Origin: Candidatus Woesearchaeota archaeon
GTDB lineage: Archaea; Nanobdellota; Nanobdellia; Pacearchaeales; GW2011-AR1
DNA: 12,308 bases
Assembly (NCBI GenBank): GCA_012798335.1
Contig: JAAZNJ010000046.1
Location: 1 to 12,308, forward strand
Direction: 5' to 3'
This document shows positions 1-5,189 of the stretch, piece by piece. The notes beneath the pieces are model-generated. The model searched no databases. It saw only the letters and a program-made list of their open reading frames with translations, and was not told the DNA's origin. Made by a program: the position numbers and the translations under genes. Numbering within the stretch: the first letter of the stretch is position 1; each line of letters begins with the position of its first letter.

Positions 1-126
1 GTATTCAAAAAGATGATAAGGATGCCCCCTATTTTAGACAATTTCATTTACATTAAAGAAGAGGATCTCCCTTGGATTAAATCTCAACAAAGAGAGCTTC
101 CATTTATTTATCATGAGACAAACTAA
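1..126 (+). CDS. possible 3' end of an unknown gene (partial)
   Basis: A frame is open from the first base of the window to a TAA at 124-126, encoding 41 residues that end in LPFIYHETN. The peptide is mixed in composition (IKEEDLPWIKSQQRE) rather than the F/L/I/K-only character of chance frames in this AT-rich DNA. Stops are frequent here, so 41 open codons running off the edge mildly suggest a real gene tail. I recognise no family. The competing reading is a 65-codon frame on the opposite strand (34-231), which looks less protein-like. An inverted repeat plus T-run about 165 bases downstream could be its terminator. Confidence 0.35.
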   Translation, partial: VFKKMIRMPPILDNFIYIKEEDLPWIKSQQRELPFIYHETN

Positions 127-257
127 ATGTTGTACTAACACTGCAATAAACAAAAGATATAAAAAATAATTTATTTCTTCTCTTTTTATTAATACTCCTT
201 TTTTAAGCCAATTCTTAAAACATTTAAACACCTTTTCAAAAAACTTGCACTAACTTA

Positions 258-270
258 ACCTAAATGCACA
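258..270 (+). repeat. isolated copy of the recombinase-region half-site
   Basis: ACCTAAATGCACA. It matches the half-site at 502-514 at 12 of 13 positions and shares the CCTAA core with those at 692-704, 723-735 and 756-768. No inverted partner is visible beside it. Confidence 0.4.
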
Positions 271-290
271 AAAAACAAATTCTAATTAAT

Positions 291-330
291 AACTCTTAAT
301 CAAGAGTTTAATAAATTAATTTCTTTTTTT
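291..330 (+). terminator. hairpin followed by T-run
   Basis: Arms AACTCTT (291-297) and AAGAGTT (302-308) form a perfect 7-bp stem around a 4-base loop, and a run of seven T lies at 324-330. The gap between stem and T-run is too long for a bacterial-type terminator. The T-run could still end archaeal transcription, which needs only U-tracts. The function is a guess. Confidence 0.25.
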
Positions 331-501
331 AACCTTTCAAACTATTCTCTTTATCAAATTTCTTAATCAAATTTTTCATACTTCTAAAGGTTATTTATTG
401 ATTTTTTATAATTTCTAAAATAAAATAATTTTCAAAAAAGATTATCCTTCATTTTTTCTATTTATTCTTTTTCCATTTAAATTAATTAATTCACAAGGCT
501 T

Positions 502-514
502 ACCTAAGTGCACA
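502..514 (+). repeat. isolated copy of the recombinase-region half-site
   Basis: ACCTAAGTGCACA, sharing ACCTAAGT and the final ACA with the copy at 756-768. It lies 190 bases upstream of the palindromic site at 677-704, in the same orientation as its right arm. No convincing inverted partner adjoins it. Confidence 0.45.
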
Positions 515-670
515 TAAAGATTTTAGATTAAATTATTAAAAGGTTTTAAATCGTTCTTACTCTTATTCTCAGACATTAACCTTAACCTAAAAATAAATTT
601 GTAATACTCTTAAAACAACCCCCTTTTGTTCTTTTTAATTTTTTAGAGATCATAAATCTATTTAAATAAC

Positions 671-682
671 AATATTTATATA
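671..682 (+). promoter_or_regulatory. TATA-like box overlapping the 28-bp palindrome
   Basis: AATATTTATATA lies about 110 bases upstream of the recombinase ATG. If used, it would start a transcript near 705 with a leader of about 85 nt carrying the two phased half-site copies. It overlaps the palindrome's left arm by six bases, a layout suited to autorepression. Confidence 0.4.
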
Positions 683-704
683 CTTAGGGTGCCCTAATTA
701 TACA
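677..704. repeat. 28-bp imperfect palindrome with 2-bp centre; candidate recombinase core site or operator
   Basis: The left arm ends in TTAGGG (684-689), the centre is TG (690-691), and the right arm starts CCCTAA (692-697). The arms are 13 bases each and 11 of 13 positions pair; the mismatches are 683/698 and 678/703. Total length (28 bp), imperfect dyad and 2-bp centre are what is known for serine resolvase crossover sites (site I) and resemble large serine recombinase att cores. It overlaps a TATA-like box (671-682), so binding would also block transcription of the recombinase gene. Assignment to the adjacent recombinase is inference from position and architecture. Confidence 0.55.
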
Positions 705-722
705 GAAACTAGCTAAAAAATA

Positions 723-735
723 CCCTAAGTAGACG
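723..735 (+). repeat. phased half-site copy 2
   Basis: CCCTAAGTAGACG, a direct repeat of the palindrome's right arm (692-704). Its start is 31 bases after that arm's start, close to three helical turns, so both would face the same side of the DNA. Confidence 0.5.
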
Positions 736-755
736 AATAAACTTGCCTTTAGTTA

Positions 756-768
756 ACCTAAGTATACA
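756..768 (+). repeat. phased half-site copy 3
   Basis: ACCTAAGTATACA, almost the same as the outward reading of the palindrome's left arm (CCCTAAGTATATA). It starts 33 bases after copy 2. It overlaps a second TATA-like stretch (763-773) about 25 bases before the recombinase ATG, which could give a leaderless transcript directly controlled by occupancy of this site. Confidence 0.5.
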
Positions 769-789
769 ATAAAAGACAAAAAAGAGAAA

Positions 790-1572
790 ATGACACAACA
801 AATATCTTTTCAAACAGCTAAACCTTTAGCTGCAATTTATGTAAGAGTTTCTACACAAGATCAAGCTCAACATGGTTTTAGTTTAGACGCTCAAGAAGAG
901 AGTTTAACCAGTTATGCTAAAGCTCTTGGTTATGAAGTTTTTAAAATCTATAAAGATGAAGGAAGATCTGCTAAAAATTTAAACAGGCCAGAAATGCAAA
1001 ATTTATTAAAAGATGCAGAATCTAGGAAATTTCAAGCAATTTTTATTTACAAACTAGACAGATTTTCAAGAAGTTTAAAAGACCTTATTTTGACAATTGA
1101 TAAATTAAAAGAATGGGGGATTGATTTTATTTCCTTACAAGATAAAATTGAAACAGCTAGTGCAAGCGGAAAATTAATGTTTCAAATTATTGGAGCATTT
1201 GCTGAATTTGAGAGAAATATAATCGGGGATAGAACTTCTTTTGGAATGGAAAAAAAAGCAAAAGAAGGAGGTTTTATTGCAAAAGCTCCTTTTGGTTATG
1301 ATTTGATAAACAAAGAACTTATAGAGAATAAAGAAAACGCTCAAAAAGTTAAACAAATCTTTGAAGAATATTTAAACACAGACATTTCTTTAACTCAATT
1401 AGCAAAAAAGAATGGATTTACAACAAGTGGAATAAAAAAACTACTCCAAAACACAACTTACATAGGGAAAGTCAAATTTGCGAATAGAGAATCAGAAGGC
1501 AAACATAAACCTCTCTTAGAAAAGGATCTTTTTGATAAGGTACAAGAGAAATTAAAAAATAAGATTGATTAA
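790..1572 (+). CDS. short serine recombinase (catalytic + Recombinase domain)
   Basis: Serine site-specific recombinase, which cuts and rejoins DNA through a 5'-phosphoserine link. The N-terminal resolvase fold has YVRVS at residues 17-21 (nucleophile Ser21, Arg19), the second arginine motif LDRFSRSLKDL at 89-99, and the long dimer helix region FAEFERNIIGDR at 137-148. Residues about 155-255 match the 'Recombinase' DNA-binding domain, including PFGY at 167-170. At 260 residues it is far shorter than large serine recombinases (usually 450 or more) and lacks a zinc ribbon and coiled coil, yet it is larger than Tn3-type resolvases. All visible catalytic residues are intact. ATG 790 follows a TATA-like box by about 25 bases with no Shine-Dalgarno, fitting leaderless translation. 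The next gene downstream is a paralogue of its C-terminal half. It could act as a transposase, integrase or inversion enzyme; the sequence does not decide. Confidence 0.9.
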   Translation: MTQQISFQTAKPLAAIYVRVSTQDQAQHGFSLDAQEESLTSYAKALGYEVFKIYKDEGRSAKNLNRPEMQNLLKDAESRKFQAIFIYKLDRFSRSLKDLILTIDKLKEWGIDFISLQDKIETASASGKLMFQIIGAFAEFERNIIGDRTSFGMEKKAKEGGFIAKAPFGYDLINKELIENKENAQKVKQIFEEYLNTDISLTQLAKKNGFTTSGIKKLLQNTTYIGKVKFANRESEGKHKPLLEKDLFDKVQEKLKNKID

Positions 1573-1582
1573 TATTGATTTT

Positions 1583-1594
1583 AAACACCTGTTT
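1583..1594. promoter_or_regulatory. operator-like dyad 1, AAACAccTGTTT
   Basis: A 12-bp palindrome with a 2-base centre, immediately adjoining dyad 2. It sits just after the recombinase stop codon and upstream of the TATA-like box of the zipper gene. Confidence 0.5.
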
Positions 1595-1606
1595 AAACAG
1601 TTGTTT
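1595..1606. promoter_or_regulatory. operator-like dyad 2, AAACAgtTGTTT
   Basis: The second 12-bp copy, abutting dyad 1 end to end. The junction of the two also forms the perfect palindrome CTGTTTAAACAG (1589-1600). A further TTTTAAACACC direct repeat occurs at 1579-1589 and 1609-1619. Confidence 0.5.
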
Positions 1607-1624
1607 ATTTTTAAACACCCAACT

Positions 1625-1633
1625 TTTAAATAA
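1625..1633 (+). promoter_or_regulatory. TATA-like box of the zipper gene
   Basis: TTTAAATAA centred about 25 bases before ATG 1654, as expected for a leaderless archaeal transcript. It lies between operator-like dyads 2 and 3. Confidence 0.45.
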
Positions 1634-1636
1634 TCC

Positions 1637-1648
1637 AAACATTTGTTT
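1637..1648. promoter_or_regulatory. operator-like dyad 3, AAACAttTGTTT
   Basis: The third copy of AAACAnnTGTTT, 42 bases from dyad 2 and only 5 bases before the start codon. It therefore covers the predicted transcription start. Together with dyads 1 and 2 it brackets the TATA-like box, an arrangement suited to repression, possibly with looping. Confidence 0.5.
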
Positions 1649-1653
1649 TATTT

Positions 1654-2094
1654 ATGGAAGAGGTTGAACAACTAAAAAGGGAGAATCAACAACTTAAGCA
1701 ACATATTGAATTTTTAGAAAAAGAAATTGAAAAATTAAAATTAATTAATAAGACAAGAAAAAATGCTATGTCTAATAAAGCCTCTAAAGGTAATTTAATG
1801 TCAAGAGCTGCTTTTGGTTATAAAATTGAAGATGGAAAATTAATTCCAAATGAACATTCAAAAGAAGTTGAAGAAATCTTTCAAGAATTCTTAGACTATG
1901 ATATTAGTTTAAGAGAATTAGCAAAAAAACATAATCTCTCAGTTAATGGACTAAAAAAAATCTTAAAGAATTTTACTTATTTAGGCAAAATTAAATTTAA
2001 TAATCAAATCCATGATGGAACACATCAGCCATTAGTTTCTTCAACCCTATTTAATCATGTTCAAGATAAATTGGAAAAATTAGGTATAAAATAA
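1654..2094 (+). CDS. leucine-zipper protein with a recombinase-type DNA-binding domain, no catalytic domain
   Basis: 146 residues. Residues 4-28 form an exact heptad series: V4, N11, I18, I25 at one core position and L7, L14, L21, L28 at the other. This is the GCN4-like pattern (beta-branched or Asn at 'a', Leu at 'd') of parallel dimers. Residues 50-142 align with the Recombinase domain of the preceding gene (FGY, DISL.ELAKK, G.KK.L.N.TY.GK.KF, F..VQ.KL), about 45-50% identical by eye with one gap. The helix linker before it (M..KA..G...) also matches. No catalytic serine or arginine motif is present. It should bind DNA as a dimer without cutting; a repressor, a competitor of the recombinase, or a directionality or accessory factor are all possible (inference). 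Its 3' end lies 19 bases from the convergent uS9 gene. Confidence 0.75.
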   Translation: MEEVEQLKRENQQLKQHIEFLEKEIEKLKLINKTRKNAMSNKASKGNLMSRAAFGYKIEDGKLIPNEHSKEVEEIFQEFLDYDISLRELAKKHNLSVNGLKKILKNFTYLGKIKFNNQIHDGTHQPLVSSTLFNHVQDKLEKLGIK

Positions 2095-2113
2095 ACTTGT
2101 TAAAATAATCAAA

Positions 2114-2512
2114 CTATCTGTATGACTTTTGTCTCTTTGCTCTTGCTTTACTATCCCCTGGTTTTCTTGGCTCTTTTCTTCTTACATCTGCAACAAGCAT
2201 ACCCCTATCATAATTCAAATATTCTTTTGATAACTCTTTAGACTTTGTGAATTTAATAATCCCCCTTGCTAAAGCGATTCTTGCAGCTTCAATTTGGCCT
2301 CTTGCTCCCCCTCCTCTAACAGAAATATCTGCTTTAAAACTTAAGTTCTCTAAAACTTCTTTAGCAATTCTTAAAGGCTCTTCTATTTTTAATCTATCCA
2401 AATAGTTTAAAGTTTTATAATCTTGATTGTTTATTTTTACTTCTCCATTACCTTCTACAAAAACCCCCCTTGCAACTGCTCTTTTTCTTTTTCCTGAACT
2501 TATTATTTTCAT
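2114..2512 (-). CDS. rps9: 30S ribosomal protein uS9
   Basis: 132 residues. Small-subunit protein whose C-terminal tail reaches the tRNA in the P site. Visible family features are SGKRKRAVARG near the N-terminus, the central VRGGGARGQIEAARIALARGI block, and the basic C-terminus KARAKRQKSYR that ends in the conserved Arg. It is the last gene of the operon; its ATG overlaps the stop of rpl13 by four bases, so translation is probably coupled. In many archaea rpo10 and rpo6 follow here, but in this genome the next thing is the convergent recombinase module. Confidence 0.97.
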   Translation of the reverse strand: MKIISSGKRKRAVARGVFVEGNGEVKINNQDYKTLNYLDRLKIEEPLRIAKEVLENLSFKADISVRGGGARGQIEAARIALARGIIKFTKSKELSKEYLNYDRGMLVADVRRKEPRKPGDSKARAKRQKSYR

Positions 2513-2910
2513 TTTTTTGATATATCTTCTACTTTAATTGATTTTCCTTTTGTTTTAAATTTGTCTTTAAGTGTTATCTTCTCTTTATCCTTAAATTCTA
2601 ATGGAATTCCTTTATAGCATTTTATTCTTTTTAATGCCTCTCTTCCTCTTCCATCTCTATAATTGGGTAACATCCCTCTTATTGTTCTTTTGACTATTTT
2701 TTCACTAGATCTAGAAACTTTTGGGCCTTTTAATGTGCTTCCAACTCTTTTTCTTTTTGATTCATAATACTCTTTAATATTTTCTTTTCTTCCTGTTATT
2801 ATTGCTTTCTCAGAATTTAAAATTATAATTTCTTCTCCTTTTAATGCTTCTTTTGCACTATAACTAGCAAGTCTTCCTAATATTGTTCCTTCAGCATCAA
2901 TTATTTTCAT
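2509..2910 (-). CDS. rpl13: 50S ribosomal protein uL13
   Basis: 133 residues, somewhat short compared with bacterial uL13 but normal for archaea. The N-terminal IDAEGTILGRLAS motif and the GMLPNYRDGRGREALKRIKCY.GIP segment are diagnostic of this early-assembling large-subunit protein. Its start overlaps the end of rpl18e by four bases and its stop overlaps the start of rps9 by four, a chain of ATGA junctions indicating one polycistronic mRNA. Confidence 0.97.
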   Translation of the reverse strand: MKIIDAEGTILGRLASYSAKEALKGEEIIILNSEKAIITGRKENIKEYYESKRKRVGSTLKGPKVSRSSEKIVKRTIRGMLPNYRDGRGREALKRIKCYKGIPLEFKDKEKITLKDKFKTKGKSIKVEDISKK

Positions 2911-3275
2911 TTTAAAAACCTCAATTTTTCTGCATTTGGATTTCTTTTAATTTCTTCAAGTATAGTTGAAAATTCACAATGTTCTTTTAATATTTTTTCT
3001 TTAGCTCTTTCAGAAAAGTTTAATGCAATAATCTTTATTTTTTTCTCTATTTTTCCTTGAGATAAAACTTTTCCTAGCACAACAACTTTTTCTCCCTCTT
3101 TTGCTTCTTTATTTATTTCGTCTAAATTTAAGTTTATCCTTGATTTTCTAGGTCCTGATAAAATTCTTGCCGCTTCTAACCATCCTGAATTCTTCTTTGC
3201 TAAGATTATTGTTTTAACTAATTCTGGATTGTTCTTCCTTTCTAATTGTTCTTCTATTTTTGTTTTTGATTTCAT
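2907..3275 (-). CDS. rpl18e: 50S ribosomal protein eL18
   Basis: 122 residues. Archaeal/eukaryotic large-subunit protein without a bacterial orthologue. Matching features are the W.EAARILSGPRKSRI..NLDEI segment (residues about 32-54), V.GKVL..G.I..KI.I.AL.FSE.A at about 65-95, and a Lys-rich end. It is the first protein gene after tRNA-Leu; the order tRNA-Leu, eL18, uL13, uS9 is known from haloarchaea and other euryarchaea. It has its own TATA box (3349-3357) and, unlike most genes here, a structured leader of about 50 nt. Confidence 0.93.
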   Translation of the reverse strand: MKSKTKIEEQLERKNNPELVKTIILAKKNSGWLEAARILSGPRKSRINLNLDEINKEAKEGEKVVVLGKVLSQGKIEKKIKIIALNFSERAKEKILKEHCEFSTILEEIKRNPNAEKLRFLK

Positions 3276-3287
3276 CTTATATATTCA

Positions 3288-3326
3288 CGAGAAAGAGTTC
3301 TTTCCCGCTATCGCGTTTACTCGCAG
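3288..3326 (-). promoter_or_regulatory. GC-rich structured leader of the eL18-uL13-uS9 operon
   Basis: On the minus strand the predicted transcript begins near 3326 and can fold into two adjacent hairpins: CGC/GCG (3315-3313 with 3308-3306) and GAAAG/CTTTC (3304-3300 with 3295-3291). Both can be enclosed by a CGA/TCG closing stem (3323-3321 with 3290-3288). It is visibly more GC-rich than the surrounding spacers. A cis-acting control element, for example for autoregulation by a ribosomal protein, is a reasonable guess but unproven. Confidence 0.4.
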
Positions 3327-3348
3327 GTAAAATTTCAAGATTTTCTTA

Positions 3349-3357
3349 ATTTATAAA
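3349..3357 (-). promoter_or_regulatory. TATA box of the eL18 operon
   Basis: Minus-strand TTTATAAAT lies about 27 bases before the predicted start of the structured leader. It is located just downstream of tRNA-Leu(CAA), so the ribosomal protein sub-operon can be transcribed independently of the tRNA. Confidence 0.55.
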
Positions 3358-3372
3358 ACTTCCCTTTCTTTA

Positions 3373-3456
3373 TGCGGGATAAAGGATTCGAACCTTTGTA
3401 GGCACTAAGCCAGCAGATTTTGAGTCTGCCCCATTTGACCACTCTGGCAATCCCGC
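3373..3456 (-). tRNA. tRNA-Leu (anticodon CAA)
   Basis: 84 nt with a long variable arm (class II). The acceptor GCGGGAT pairs with ATCCCGC, the discriminator is A, and CCA is not encoded. The anticodon stem GCAGA/TCTGC holds the loop CTCAAAA, giving anticodon CAA with the normal U33, reading UUG. The T-loop TTCGAAT is standard. It lies between rpo3 and rpl18e. Outside the anticodon arm it is identical to the tRNA-Leu at 8579-8662. Confidence 0.96.
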
Positions 3457-3480
3457 TTAAAGAAAAGAAAAATTAAATGA

Positions 3481-3488
3481 ATATAAAC
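3481..3488 (-). promoter_or_regulatory. TATA box of tRNA-Leu(CAA)
   Basis: Minus-strand GTTTATAT, 25-32 bases before the mature 5' end of the tRNA, in the 70-base gap after rpo3. No strong T-run separates rpo3 from the tRNA, so read-through from the upstream operon is also possible. Confidence 0.5.
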
Positions 3489-3526
3489 TTTGTGTAATCT
3501 TATTTAAATGTTCAATAAATGTAAAA

Positions 3527-4243
3527 TTATTTAACTATCTTTTTTGAGAATTCTTTTAAATCTTTTTTTAAAGATTCAATTGATTTTTTAAAAATTTCTT
3601 TTTCACTAATTTGACCAAAGGATTCTACAGTTATAATCAATTTTTCTGTAGGTAATATCTCAATTCCATTTTTCCCTTGTTTTTTACAAAATTCAACACA
3701 CCATTCACAATCATCACATTTCTTTTCGTCTGCAATAATCTCTTTGTTCTTCTCTTTGAAAACATTTAATGGACAAATATCTATAATTTCTTTTGGGCAG
3801 TTCTTATCTATTTTTATTTTATTTAAATTTCTATAATATAAAAGACCAGGAGAGAATCTTACATGCTCACTTCCTTTTCCAACTCTTGCTGTTGCTAATA
3901 CTTCTAACTCTTGACCCTTATTTAAAAGTGTTATTGGTATTTTATTGTAAGCAGGAGAAGCCTCTCCCTTTAATTCTTCAGAGTATACATAACCTTCTTT
4001 CTTTGAACTTAAAGTTAATTTTTTTTCATCTCCTTCTTTTACATTTTCATTCTTTAAAGGGATTAATCCCAATCTATGTGCAATTGTTTCGTCATACAAA
4101 GGAGAATCATTTTTTGAAATCTCAACCTCGTCAATAGCTAAAATTGGAATCTGATCAACATATCTTCTTATAACATTTGCTAAACTTTCATCAATATCTG
4201 CTATGAAAGTCATCTTATTTTCTTTTTTTTCTATTAATTCCAT
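3527..4243 (-). CDS. rpo3: DNA-directed RNA polymerase subunit Rpo3 (subunit D)
   Basis: 238 residues. Archaeal counterpart of the bacterial alpha N-terminal domain and Rpb3; it pairs with Rpo11 and nucleates RNA polymerase assembly with Rpo10. N-terminal features are LANVIRRYVDQIPILAIDEVEI (21-42) and YDETIAHRLGLIPL (50-63). The inserted ferredoxin-like domain holds Cys149, Cys157, Cys176, Cys179, Cys182 and Cys186. The C-x2-C-x2-C-x3-C group plus Cys157 (in ICP) can ligate one 4Fe-4S cluster; the triplet needed for a second cluster is reduced to Cys149. It follows rps11 after 30 bases, the conserved archaeal order. Confidence 0.95.
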   Translation of the reverse strand: MELIEKKENKMTFIADIDESLANVIRRYVDQIPILAIDEVEISKNDSPLYDETIAHRLGLIPLKNENVKEGDEKKLTLSSKKEGYVYSEELKGEASPAYNKIPITLLNKGQELEVLATARVGKGSEHVRFSPGLLYYRNLNKIKIDKNCPKEIIDICPLNVFKEKNKEIIADEKKCDDCEWCVEFCKKQGKNGIEILPTEKLIITVESFGQISEKEIFKKSIESLKKDLKEFSKKIVK

Positions 4244-4273
4244 TTTATTGTTCTTTTTTTATTGTTTTTAAAT

Positions 4274-4705
4274 TTATACTCTTCTACCTCTTCTCCCTCC
4301 TTTTGGTTTTGGACCTCCACGAGGGAATTTAGTAGTGTCTAATATATTTATTATTTTATATCCATCTCTTGTTAAACTTTTAATCATAGCATGAGCACCA
4401 GGCCCTAACGAAGAGGATCTTGTTTTTGCTCTTATTCTTACATATAATGTTTTAATTTTTAATTCTTCTAATTTTTCTTCTATTCTTTTTGCAATAAATA
4501 TAGCTATTGTTGGATTTGCTTTAAGTCTTCCATGTTTTGTTACCATACCCCCTGTAACTTTACAAAGAGTTTTTCCAGACATGTCGGTTATATGTGCTAA
4601 GGTGTTATTAAAAGAAGTATAAATATTAAGGATAGCTTCTTTTTCTCTTTCACTTTTTTTAGTTTCTTTTTTTTCTTCAACTAATTCTGTTTTTTCTTCA
4701 TTCAT
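4274..4705 (-). CDS. rps11: 30S ribosomal protein uS11
   Basis: 143 residues. Small-subunit platform protein next to the mRNA exit. The core runs from ILNIYTSFNNTLAHITD (about 26-42) through GGMVTKHGR, KTLYVRIRAK, GPGAHAMIKSL and the basic tail KPKGGRRGRRV. The first 25 residues are a highly charged Glu/Lys extension not needed by the fold. The start overlaps the end of rps4 by eight bases, indicating coupled translation in the uS13-uS4-uS11-rpo3 cluster. Confidence 0.97.
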   Translation of the reverse strand: MNEEKTELVEEKKETKKSEREKEAILNIYTSFNNTLAHITDMSGKTLCKVTGGMVTKHGRLKANPTIAIFIAKRIEEKLEELKIKTLYVRIRAKTRSSSLGPGAHAMIKSLTRDGYKIINILDTTKFPRGGPKPKGGRRGRRV

Positions 4706-5189
4706 CTTCTAACTTTTCCTCTTGTTTTTTTATCTTTTTTAATTTTTTAGGTTTAAGCTTAATTTTATCTTCTAAATCTTTAGAGACATGATAAGAGGGA
4801 GAATTTATAACTTTATCTCCGACAATTACCTTTTTATGAACAATCAATTGCCTTGCTGATTTTTGTGTTTGGGCTAATCCTTTATTAAAAACAAAAGTCT
4901 GCAATCTTCTATTTAAAATATCAATCTTTGTTAAAGATAAAACATCCCCTATACTTTTTATATTAAAACCCAATTTGTTTAATTTTTTGAAATATTCTTC
5001 TTTTTCTTGTTCTCCACTAGGAATCATTTTTTTAGCTCTTTCTCTTATCTTTTTTACTTTTTCTTCAGCTTTCCAAATTTCCCTTTTATTTTTTAATCCA
5101 AAATCTTCTTTTATCTTTGCCTCTTCAATTATCCTTTGTTTATCAAAAGATTTTTTTGGTTTTGAATATAACTTATGTTTTCTTTTCAT
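4698..5189 (-). CDS. rps4: 30S ribosomal protein uS4
   Basis: 163 residues, slightly short for archaeal uS4 (around 180). A primary 16S rRNA binder that starts assembly of the 5' domain. The S4 RNA-binding domain is seen as LNRRLQTFVFNKGLAQTQKSARQLIVHKKVIVGDKVINSPSYHV (residues about 92-135; quoted in two parts by its halves LNRRLQTFVF and ARQLIVHKKV in the family pattern), after a Lys/Arg-rich N-terminal region. The C-terminus is Lys/Glu-rich. Its ATG overlaps the stop of rps13 by four bases and its end overlaps rps11. Confidence 0.96.
   Translation of the reverse strand: MKRKHKLYSKPKKSFDKQRIIEEAKIKEDFGLKNKREIWKAEEKVKKIRERAKKMIPSGEQEKEEYFKKLNKLGFNIKSIGDVLSLTKIDILNRRLQTFVFNKGLAQTQKSARQLIVHKKVIVGDKVINSPSYHVSKDLEDKIKLKPKKLKKIKKQEEKLEDE

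Larger units (their letters stand above)
127..789. other. long AT-rich non-coding region upstream of the recombinase
   Basis: About 660 bases without a convincing gene; the only long frame is a minus-strand ORF at 34-231 that I consider chance. The region holds a hairpin with a T-run (291-330), isolated copies of a CCTAAGT-type half-site (258-270, 502-514), a TTAACC doublet near 575-590, and a dense cluster of these elements between 677 and 768 just before the recombinase gene. Apart from those I see only low-complexity A/T runs. It may be the cis-acting end of a mobile element (inference). Confidence 0.5.

Noticed and set aside
34..231. 65-codon minus-strand ORF
   Set aside because: Composition is hydrophobic and chance-like, no promoter or family match was seen, and it lies antisense to a more protein-like frame open from the left edge.
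355..375. ATCAAATTT repeated twice, considered as a CRISPR-like or iteron repeat
   Set aside because: Only two short copies in A/T-rich DNA; no spacer pattern.
1174..1356. 60-codon minus-strand ORF
   Set aside because: Antisense to the recombinase catalytic region; Phe-rich shadow.
3793..4137. 114-codon plus-strand ORF
   Set aside because: Lies wholly antisense to rpo3; it is Leu/Phe-rich as expected from the complement of Lys/Glu-rich coding DNA.
4398..4412. CCCTAA in the uS11 gene as another recombinase half-site
   Set aside because: Only the six-base core matches and it lies in conserved coding sequence.
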